Shown: piece after piece, positions 1 through 7,057 of the stretch | Layout: each line of letters opens with the position of its first letter | Numbering within the stretch: the stretch's first letter is position 1 | From: NZ13-RE01 sp964612975 | Lineage (GTDB): Bacteria; Dictyoglomota; Dictyoglomia; Dictyoglomales; Dictyoglomaceae | Length of the DNA stretch: 64,000 nt | Assembly: GCA_964612975.1 (NCBI GenBank) | Contig: CAZTGC010000006.1 | Coordinates: 1 to 64,000, forward strand | Direction of reading: 5' to 3' | Position numbers and translations under genes: made by a program | The notes under the pieces: generated by a model | Seen by the model: only the letters and a program-made list of their open reading frames with translations | Databases searched by the model: none | Told to the model about the DNA's origin: nothing

Positions 1-24
1 CACACTAATTCTACCATATCCTAC

Positions 25-1788
25 CTACCCTTTGCAAGAGGTCTTCCTATTTTTTGAATCCTCGGAAATTTTCTCTTTTTTTTGTTGTTGAAACATTTCA
101 AAAATCTCATTCACAGTTGTTGCTTGTTCAGGGGATCTATCTTCTTTTATAAATCCAATAACTCGAGGAAATCTTAGAGCATATCCTAATTTTTCCCCAT
201 CTTTACCACATGTGTGGACAGGACTCTTTGTTATTTCATCTGCTTGAATTTCTACAACATATTTTGGATATACCCAAACATCAGGAATTATTTGAGATTC
301 AACATTGTTAGGTTTTTCTTCTACCTTTATTTCATCTAATATTTCTCTAAATTTTAACCATTCTTCTTCTGTAGGTCCCGTCCCTATCTTTGCTATAGTT
401 TCATATCTATCCTCCTTAGGATTATACACTCCAACCAACAAAGCACCTATACCAAATTTCGCTCTTTGACCTCTTCCCCTAAAATAACCTAAGATCACAC
501 AGTCTACAGTATCAGTAAGTTGACTTTGATAAGATCTTTTAAGTTTTATCCAATTAAAATTCCTAACTCCTGCCTGATATGGAGCTTCCAATCTCTTCGC
601 CATAATACCTTCTAATCCCTCGGTAATAGATCTCTCAAGAAAGGCTTGAAGCTCAATAGGATTATTTATAATGATATAGTTTGTAATAACAATAACATCT
701 CCAGGAAGAATAATTTTTTCTAATTTTTCTCGTCTTCTAAGATAGGGAAGAGAAGTTAAGTCTTCACCATCTACATAAAGAAGATCAAAGACAAATAATT
801 TTAAGGGAAAAAGATCCATCATTTTTTCTACATCATATTTTCTCTTCCTTTGAACTGTAATTTGAAAAGGATAGAATTCATTAGTTTCAGGATTATAAGA
901 AATAGCTTCTCCTTCTAATATTATTTCTTCACAGGAGATTTGTTCAATTATACCTTGAACTATATCTGGAAACATATGGGTATTGTCCTCAAGATTTCTT
1001 GAAAAAATTTTTACTTCTCTTCCCTTTTTATGGACTTGACATCTGAATCCATCAAACTTGGGTTCTATAATGCATTTTCCTAATTTTTTTATTATTTCTT
1101 CAGCAGTAGACAATCTTTCTGCAAGAGCCATTCGAATTGGTTTTCCAACTTCCACCTTAATTTTCTTTAATGCCTCTACTCCTCCCTCCCAAAAAATTCT
1201 TGCACAATAACCTAAATCAGAAGTTATATTATATACTCTTTCTATATATTCTCTTAAGGTTTTATCTCCCTTTTTGGCATAAGATAAAGCATCCATTATA
1301 CTGGGTTCTCCAATTCCAAGACGTAATCTTCCAAGAACAATTCTAACTACATATTTTGCTCCTAATGGGGTTAAGGAATTAATCACATATGCTAGTTTAT
1401 TAATTTTTGCTTCAATACTTCCCTCTCCTTTTAGTAATGCTATTTCATGTAAAGTTCTAAATACCTCCAATACTTGTAGATCATTCTTACCCTTAGAAAG
1501 CCTAAAAACAATTTCTCCTAAATCTCCTATTTCCTTATATAACTTTTCAATCTCTATTACATCCTTCATAAAAGCTAAGGAGATAGAACGAAGAGCCAAT
1601 TTTTCGGAAATTCCAAATTCTAATTTCTCATATGTAGGAGCTACTCTTCCATCAAGAATATAAATAATCTTATCTATTTCCTCAACTTCTGAATTTTTGA
1701 AGAGCTCTGCCAATATACCTATCATCTCATTTCTTTTAGTAGTAGATTCTAATTTTTGAAAAAATATTGAAAGCTCATTAAAAAGCAT
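25..1788 (-). CDS. lig: ATP-dependent DNA ligase (archaeal/eukaryal type)
   Basis: Seals DNA nicks using ATP through a covalent AMP-lysine intermediate. The 587-residue protein has the three-part layout of replicative ATP ligases: an N-terminal DNA-binding region (about 1-190), the adenylation domain with the KFDG motif (catalytic Lys244 within EPKFDGFR), and a C-terminal OB-fold (about 425-560). The EGIMAK and WIKLK motifs of nucleotidyltransferases are also present. Most bacteria replicate with an NAD-dependent ligase, so this full-length ATP enzyme resembles those of archaea and some thermophilic bacteria. Whether it is the only ligase in the cell cannot be seen here. It is transcribed divergently from the dapF homologue across about 100 bp. 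The family call is very secure; the cellular role (replicative or repair) is inferred. Confidence 0.95.
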   Translation of the reverse strand: MLFNELSIFFQKLESTTKRNEMIGILAELFKNSEVEEIDKIIYILDGRVAPTYEKLEFGISEKLALRSISLAFMKDVIEIEKLYKEIGDLGEIVFRLSKGKNDLQVLEVFRTLHEIALLKGEGSIEAKINKLAYVINSLTPLGAKYVVRIVLGRLRLGIGEPSIMDALSYAKKGDKTLREYIERVYNITSDLGYCARIFWEGGVEALKKIKVEVGKPIRMALAERLSTAEEIIKKLGKCIIEPKFDGFRCQVHKKGREVKIFSRNLEDNTHMFPDIVQGIIEQISCEEIILEGEAISYNPETNEFYPFQITVQRKRKYDVEKMMDLFPLKLFVFDLLYVDGEDLTSLPYLRRREKLEKIILPGDVIVITNYIIINNPIELQAFLERSITEGLEGIMAKRLEAPYQAGVRNFNWIKLKRSYQSQLTDTVDCVILGYFRGRGQRAKFGIGALLVGVYNPKEDRYETIAKIGTGPTEEEWLKFREILDEIKVEEKPNNVESQIIPDVWVYPKYVVEIQADEITKSPVHTCGKDGEKLGYALRFPRVIGFIKEDRSPEQATTVNEIFEMFQQQKKEKISEDSKNRKTSCKG

Positions 1789-1897
1789 ATCAAATTCTCC
1801 CCTCTTTTATTAACTTATTGAAGATAATTTTAGCATATTTTCTTCTTGATAGATTTTAGTAAAATATAAGATTAAAAACTATTATGAGGTGAAAGAC

Positions 1898-2725
1898 ATG
1901 AATAAATTTATCAAAAGTCATGGACTTGGAAATGATTATATAGTTTTTAATGAAGAGGAGATTAACTTCCGTATAAACATAGGAGCCATTAAAAAAATAT
2001 GTGATAGAAATCATGGAATTGGATCTGATGGAATTCTTATATTTAAAAAGATTACTGATTCTCATTTTAAAGTAAGAATCTTTAATCCTGATGGAAGTGA
2101 GGCAGAAAAAAGTGGAAATGGTATAAGAATCTTAGCAAAAACATTATTTGAGCATAAATTTACATCCCTCCAAGAATTTTTTATAGAAACCCTTGGAGGA
2201 AAAGTTAAAGTAAATTTAGAGATAGAAAAAAATAGAGTTAAAAATATAGCGGTAGAGATGGGAAAAGTAGATTTTATCGACATAGATAAGGAGATAGAAA
2301 TTCTTGAAAATAAATTAACAATAACATCTTTAACCATTGGAAATCCTCACTGTGTCTTTTTTGTAGATAAGATAGACGAAGACTATATCAAAAGAATAGG
2401 ACCTTTCTTAGAAAATCATCCCTATTTCCCTCAAAGAACTAATGTTCAAATGGTTAAAATTATATCTCACGATTCCATTGAAATTAGAATATGGGAAAGA
2501 GGGGCAGGATATACTTTGGCTTCTGGTAGTAGTTCCTGTGCAGCTGCTTGTGCTTCATATAAAAAGGAACTCGTCAAAGATCAAGTAAATGTATTTATGC
2601 CAGGTGGTAAATTAGAGGTTATCATAAAACCCTCATGGGATGTAATTTTAAGAGGACCTGCTCAAGAAATATTTGTTGGAGAATTGAGTAAAGAATTTTT
2701 GGAAGAACTTATATCCTCTACTTAA
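1898..2725 (+). CDS. dapF: DapF-family epimerase homologue lacking both catalytic cysteines
   Basis: Belongs to the diaminopimelate epimerase family, which interconverts LL- and meso-DAP for lysine and peptidoglycan synthesis using two cysteines as opposed acid/base. The fold motifs are all present: HGLGNDY near the start, GIGSDG, NPDGSEAE, GNPHC, TNVQ and ERGAG. However, the first catalytic site reads EKSGNG rather than ExCGNG, and the second reads LASGSSS rather than xACGTG, so both cysteines are serine. DNA codons (agt, tct) confirm this. The enzyme may have another substrate or chemistry; the dapF name reflects family only. A GAGGT ribosome site at 1886-1890 fits the ATG at 1898 (275 residues); the in-frame GTG at 1889 overlaps that site and is unlikely to be the start. 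The 3' end overlaps the convergent neighbour by 8 bp. Confidence 0.85.
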   Translation: MNKFIKSHGLGNDYIVFNEEEINFRINIGAIKKICDRNHGIGSDGILIFKKITDSHFKVRIFNPDGSEAEKSGNGIRILAKTLFEHKFTSLQEFFIETLGGKVKVNLEIEKNRVKNIAVEMGKVDFIDIDKEIEILENKLTITSLTIGNPHCVFFVDKIDEDYIKRIGPFLENHPYFPQRTNVQMVKIISHDSIEIRIWERGAGYTLASGSSSCAAACASYKKELVKDQVNVFMPGGKLEVIIKPSWDVILRGPAQEIFVGELSKEFLEELISST

Positions 2726-4250
2726 CAAAAATTTCATATGAATTCCATAAAGGACCATAATATAAAAAAGGTTTAAAGTTTTCAATATTATTCTTTACTA
2801 GATAAATTAAAGAAGGATTTGAAATAATTATTAAAGGTAGATTTTTTGACCAAATTCTTTGAATATTATAAAAGATAAGCTTTTTTTCAATTATACTCTT
2901 AACTTCATATAATCTATTAAAAAGATAATCTATCTCCTCTTCCCATGAATAAAAGGGTCTTCTTTGGAAGGGAAACCAAAAATGCTGAGCACCTTTTGAT
3001 AAGTAGATACTACTATCATCTATGGGATTAAAATTCCATTTATATTTAAATAGTATAAACTCCCAATTAAAGTCTTGAAATAATTTAAGAAGAATAGAAT
3101 TATTATGGATAATATTAAGTTTAATTCCAATTTTTTTGAAATCTTCCTTCAATATTTTTGCTATTTTATTATTTTCTTCATTATTATTAACAAAGAGATT
3201 AATATCTAAAGCGTTATTCCAAAGGTCTTCAAGAATTCCATCTCTATTCCTATCTTTAAATCCAATTTCTTCTAATAGTTTTTTAGACTTTTCCAAATCA
3301 TAATCATATTTGAAGATATTAGAAGTATAATAAGGGCTTAGAGGATTGATAGGAGTTAAGATTTTATGAGCATATCCAAGATAAATTTCTTTATTTACTA
3401 AGTCTTTATTAATAGCATAAGCTATTGCCTTTCTAAACTTGACATTTTGGAACCATCTTAATTTATACTTGGGAATAGCAGAAATTGAATTTTGATTTAT
3501 TAGTAAAATATCACTCTCTAAATTAGGTCCAACATTATAAGTTTTGTATTCTTCGATAAGATTTTTTATTTTACTAAAATCCTTTGAGGTTAATTCCACG
3601 ATATCTAAATTTTCATCTATCGAAAAATCCAATTTAATAACTAATTCATCAAGATAAGGAAGTTTATTCCCCTTTAAATCTTTTCTCCAGTAATAAGGAT
3701 TTCTTTTAAAAACTATCTCATTATTGGGAGAATATTTTTCTAAAACAAAAGGGCCTGTTCCAAATACTATTCTTTTTTCTGATTCCTTCTCAAATAAACC
3801 CTTTGGAATTATGGGAGGAAGAGGATTATAAATAGGATAAAAAGAATTGGGAAAGATTATTTTTATAGTAAAATCATCAATTTTTTCCAATTTAATTTTA
3901 GAATTATTATTAAAGAAAAAAAGATTATTTGTGGTAAGAGGAGTTCCATCTCCCCATTTCAAATCTTTCCTTAAATAAAAAATCCATTCCTTTCCATCTT
4001 TTGATATTCTCCAAGACCTTGCTAACTGAGGTTCTATCTTAAATTTTACTGGATCAAGATAAACAAGTGTCTCAAAAATTAGAAAAAAAATTTCCTTTGG
4101 ATAAGATTCAAGATCTAATATTTGAAACTTAGGAATATTCAAACCAACAACTATTTTTTTATAAGATTTTTCCTTTAATTGATATTCTGAAAAACTTATT
4201 TCAAATATGAATAGCAATAAAATCAACAACAATAAAAATCTCCTATTCAT
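2718..4250 (-). CDS. peptide/oligosaccharide ABC transporter substrate-binding protein (SBP family 5)
   Basis: Extracytoplasmic solute receptor of the OppA/DppA type. The first about 20 residues are a hydrophobic signal peptide (MNRRFLLLLILLL) without an obvious lipobox cysteine. The mature part contains family features such as the domain with WxDGTPLT, the GTGPFV segment followed by NPYYWR, and a DRNRDG calcium-loop-like motif near the middle of the second lobe that is common in this family. The 510-residue length is typical. No permease or ATPase genes lie next to it, so it must work with a transporter encoded elsewhere, or has become a stand-alone receptor. In thermophilic saccharolytic bacteria this family also binds oligosaccharides, so the ligand is not assigned. 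Confidence 0.88.
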   Translation of the reverse strand: MNRRFLLLLILLLFIFEISFSEYQLKEKSYKKIVVGLNIPKFQILDLESYPKEIFFLIFETLVYLDPVKFKIEPQLARSWRISKDGKEWIFYLRKDLKWGDGTPLTTNNLFFFNNNSKIKLEKIDDFTIKIIFPNSFYPIYNPLPPIIPKGLFEKESEKRIVFGTGPFVLEKYSPNNEIVFKRNPYYWRKDLKGNKLPYLDELVIKLDFSIDENLDIVELTSKDFSKIKNLIEEYKTYNVGPNLESDILLINQNSISAIPKYKLRWFQNVKFRKAIAYAINKDLVNKEIYLGYAHKILTPINPLSPYYTSNIFKYDYDLEKSKKLLEEIGFKDRNRDGILEDLWNNALDINLFVNNNEENNKIAKILKEDFKKIGIKLNIIHNNSILLKLFQDFNWEFILFKYKWNFNPIDDSSIYLSKGAQHFWFPFQRRPFYSWEEEIDYLFNRLYEVKSIIEKKLIFYNIQRIWSKNLPLIIISNPSLIYLVKNNIENFKPFLYYGPLWNSYEIFVK

Positions 4251-4301
4251 GAGATAAATTATAGATTTCTATAAGAAAAATGTCAAATAAGTTATTGTAG
4301 T

Positions 4302-4427
4302 ATGATGAAAATTCCTCCTCCAGATCATCCTTGGAAGAAAAGTCTTCCAAAGGAATTAGGAACAACAAAATACCTCTTTAGCTTTTTTATTTTTAAATTC
4401 ATTTATCCTATTCCAAGTAATAATTGA
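4302..4427 (+). pseudogene. possible transposase C-terminal remnant (weak)
   Basis: A 41-codon reading frame (start ATG 4302, stop TGA 4425) encodes a segment beginning MMKIPPPDHPWKK. A proline-rich stretch followed by DHPW(R/K) is, from memory, seen near the C-termini of several transposase families. There is no ribosome binding site, and the frame runs into the ferredoxin promoter. It may be an insertion-sequence relic or chance. Confidence 0.2.
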
Positions 4428-4452
4428 CTTTTGAAGCAAAATTTTTTATTCT
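4424..4452 (+). promoter_or_regulatory. sigma70-type promoter for ferredoxin
   Basis: TTGACT at 4424-4429 and TATTCT at 4447-4452 are separated by 17 bp. They lie about 30 bp upstream of the ferredoxin ATG, which has a GAAGGAGG ribosome site at 4470-4477. Confidence 0.6.
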
Positions 4453-4483
4453 TTTAGAGAAATTTTTTTGAAGGAGGCTTGGT

Positions 4484-4669
4484 ATGAGCATTCCAAAAGT
4501 AGATAGGGATTTATGTATTGGATGTGGAGTTTGTGCCTCTCTCTGTCCTGATGTTTTTGAAATTGATGATGAGGGTAAAGCAAGAGTGATAGAAGGGGCA
4601 GATTGCGAGTCTGCAGGATGTTGTCAAGACGCTATAGATTCCTGTCCCGTAGCTGCAATTACTTTCTGA
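4484..4669 (+). CDS. [4Fe-4S] ferredoxin, single cluster
   Basis: Small electron carrier of 61 residues. Cys11, Cys14 and Cys17 (CIGCGVC) plus Cys54 (SCP) are the expected ligands of one [4Fe-4S] cluster. The second half keeps the overall shape of a two-cluster ferredoxin but lacks the second ligand set. Cys21 and one of Cys41/46/47 correspond to the positions that form a disulphide in Thermotoga-type ferredoxin, which would suit a thermophile. The gene has its own promoter and a strong terminator, so it is a monocistronic transcript, probably abundant. Likely partners are pyruvate and other oxidoreductases encoded elsewhere. Confidence 0.93.
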   Translation: MSIPKVDRDLCIGCGVCASLCPDVFEIDDEGKARVIEGADCESAGCCQDAIDSCPVAAITF

Positions 4670-4673
4670 TTTT

Positions 4674-4702
4674 GAAGGAAGGCGATCGCCTTCCTTCTTT
4701 TT
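4674..4702 (+). terminator. intrinsic terminator after ferredoxin
   Basis: A perfect 24-bp palindrome at 4674-4697 (arms GAAGGAAGGCGA / TCGCCTTCCTTC) is followed by five T. On the minus strand there is no comparable U-run, so it mainly stops plus-strand transcription. Confidence 0.9.
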
Positions 4703-4720
4703 AAGTCAGAAAAGATAAAA

Positions 4721-5962
4721 TCAGGGATGGTATGAGATAATTTCCTTTATTAGCCAATTTAAAGCATTTACTGTGGCCAGTAGTCTTATTCTTTCTCTAT
4801 TTCCAGATAATCTGCACTCTTTATATTTTATTTCTCCATTAAAATATAGCCCAAAATATACAAGCCCTACAGGTTTTTCCAAACTTCCTCCCTCAGGACC
4901 TGCAATTCCTGTGATAGATAGTCCAATTCTTGCACTAGAGGTTAAGGCTATTCCTTTAGCCATCTCCATAGCACATTCTTTACTTACCGCTCCAAATTTT
5001 TTTAAGGTTTCCTCTTTTACGCCCAATCTCTTAATTTTTGAATCATTATTATAAGCGACAATTCCTTCTATTAATACCTTAGATATTCCAGGATAATTTA
5101 CTAATTTAGAGGTAAGCATCCCCCCTGTACAGGATTCTATAATTGATATTGTAAGATTTCTTTCAATTAACATTTCTCCTACAACCTCTTCCAAGGATTT
5201 TCCTCCCTCTCCATATATATATTCTCCTAATCTCTTTTTAATTTCATTCCCTATTGGAAAGATTAATTCTTCTGCTAATTTTTTGTCCTTTGCTCTTGCA
5301 GTGATTCTCAAAATTACTTCTCCCTCTCTTACATAAGAAGCAATAGTGGGATTATTTTGATTTTCTATAAGATCTATAATCTTTTCTTCTATTTGACTTT
5401 CTCCAATGCCACATAATCTTAATATCTTTGAGTGTAAAATCTCACTACTGAATTTTTGTAAGTAGGGTGTAACATAGTTTTCAAACATAGGAATCATTTC
5501 ATTTGGTGGTCCCGGAAGAAGGATTAGAATTTTATTATTTTTTTCATAAATCAAGCCAGGAGCAGTTCCATAATTATTAGGCAATATAATACTGTTTTTT
5601 ATTATATATGCTTGCTTTTTGTTCGAATCTGTTAAAGAAAGATTTCGTGCTTTAAAAAACTCTTGAAGTTTCCTCAAGGTTTCTTCATTTAAGACTAAAT
5701 CTTCATTAAAATACTCACTTGCAACTTCTTTTGTAAGATCATCTTTTGTAGGTCCTAAACCCCCTGTAGTTATAACCATGTCATTTCTTTCAAAGGCAAT
5801 TTTAAAAGCTTTTTTTAATCTTTTAGGATTATCACCAACTACAGTTTGATAATATACAAATATTCCTAAATTTGATAATCTTTTTGCTAAATATTGCGCA
5901 TTCGTATTTAAAATATCTCCTAATAGGAGCTCAGTACCTATGCTCACAATTTCACAGATCAT
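4721..5962 (-). CDS. cinA: CinA: NMN amidase / ADP-ribose pyrophosphatase-type protein
   Basis: Two-domain CinA of 413 residues. The N-terminal MoaB/MogA-like domain (about 1-170) starts with the typical EIVSIGTELLLG and contains TTGGLGPTKDD. The C-terminal PncC-type domain (about 250-405) carries the SCTGG and TGIAGP motifs of nicotinamide mononucleotide deamidase. Members recycle pyridine nucleotides and are historically annotated as competence/damage-inducible. The gene faces the ferredoxin terminator at its 3' end and is divergent from the rubrerythrin-like gene. No neighbouring recA is visible. Confidence 0.93.
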   Translation of the reverse strand: MICEIVSIGTELLLGDILNTNAQYLAKRLSNLGIFVYYQTVVGDNPKRLKKAFKIAFERNDMVITTGGLGPTKDDLTKEVASEYFNEDLVLNEETLRKLQEFFKARNLSLTDSNKKQAYIIKNSIILPNNYGTAPGLIYEKNNKILILLPGPPNEMIPMFENYVTPYLQKFSSEILHSKILRLCGIGESQIEEKIIDLIENQNNPTIASYVREGEVILRITARAKDKKLAEELIFPIGNEIKKRLGEYIYGEGGKSLEEVVGEMLIERNLTISIIESCTGGMLTSKLVNYPGISKVLIEGIVAYNNDSKIKRLGVKEETLKKFGAVSKECAMEMAKGIALTSSARIGLSITGIAGPEGGSLEKPVGLVYFGLYFNGEIKYKECRLSGNRERIRLLATVNALNWLIKEIISYHP

Positions 5963-6033
5963 AAATTTCTCCTCCTATTTTTTAATTTTACATCAAATTT
6001 TGATATAATTAAAAAAAATTAAGGAGGCACAAA

Positions 6034-6513
6034 ATGGTAATGATATTTTCTTCAAAGGATATTTTAGAGATGGCTATTCACATGGAAGAGGAAGGTGAGA
6101 GATTTTATAAACTTTTTTTTGAAAGAACTTCTAAAAATGATATAAAAGGTTTATTTAATTATTTGGCAATAGAAGAGAAAAGACATGCCGAGACTTTTAA
6201 AGAAATATATAAGGATTTAAAAGATAAAGAATTTTTCTCTGCATATCCCGATGAAGAGGCAAATAAATATTTACATTCTTGGGTTTCCTCTAAGGTTTTT
6301 ATTGATTGGGATGGGATATTAAAAGATAAGAGTTTTTTTGATGAAAGATCTGTTATCGATTTGGCCATCTCTTTAGAAAAGGATTCAATACTTTTTTACT
6401 GTGAAATCTCTGGATTTGTATCTCCTGACAATAAAAATTTGTTAAAGGAGATAATAAATCAAGAAAAAATTCATTTATCTCAATTAACAACATTGAAAAA
6501 ATCCTTAAAATAA
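6034..6513 (+). CDS. rubrerythrin-like ferritin-family protein
   Basis: A 159-residue four-helix-bundle protein. Two helix pairs each carry a carboxylate and an ExxH: a glutamate cluster at 18-20 with E48/H51 (EEKRH), and E115 with E144/H147 (QEKIH). This is the spacing of a di-iron rubrerythrin/ferritin-like site. The C-terminal rubredoxin module of classical rubrerythrin is absent, so it probably needs an external electron donor. A role in peroxide detoxification or iron handling is inferred from the family. An AAGGAGG site sits just upstream of the ATG at 6034; a second ATG at 6040 is possible. Confidence 0.82.
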   Translation: MVMIFSSKDILEMAIHMEEEGERFYKLFFERTSKNDIKGLFNYLAIEEKRHAETFKEIYKDLKDKEFFSAYPDEEANKYLHSWVSSKVFIDWDGILKDKSFFDERSVIDLAISLEKDSILFYCEISGFVSPDNKNLLKEIINQEKIHLSQLTTLKKSLK

Positions 6514-7057
6514 ACTTTTATTTGTCACACATGAATCGCCAAAGAGGATTAAGATAATTTAAAAGAAAGCAAATCCAATCTTTGAGTTTACTAATTCATC
6601 CTCGATCTATATAAACCTGTAGAAATTAGCAACCCCAAATTTATAAAACTTATCATCTTAACCTCTTCCTCCAGTAAATTCATTACATGATCATTCTCTT
6701 TCATCTTCGTCACTAAGTAAATAACTAAAAGGACTTCCATAAATAAAGGGAAGAAGCAAATTTGAGAAAATATCATCCTTTACAGGAATAAGTAGTAGAA
6801 GAATGTTTAGTTGAAAGAATCAAGGTTACATTCTTCTTCCTTAACCTTAATATAACTAAGAAACTAATATTTTTAAATCCTTTAATCTTCCTTCAACCAA
6901 AACCCTTTCTCCTCTATTATTACTTATATGTTAGCATTTTCTCTATGTTTCTAAAGAATGTACCCAAAAATATTTTAAAATTTTATATTAGTCTCATTAA
7001 GAAACTTTTATGATATACTTATCAAGAAAAATTTTATTAATTTAAGGAGGTTTAAGC
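6514..7057. other. 544-bp intergenic region without a convincing gene
   Basis: I see no RNA gene, repeat or conserved coding region here. A 61-codon frame on minus (6591-6776) has no good ribosome site and no recognisable family. The last 50 bp carry an AAGGAGG site for the GH3 gene and a TATACT box near 7015 without a clear -35. The region may contain eroded sequence. Confidence 0.5.

Noticed and set aside
6591..6776. 61-codon frame on minus in the gap before the GH3 gene
   Set aside because: No convincing ribosome site, no recognisable family, and isolated in AT-rich sequence.
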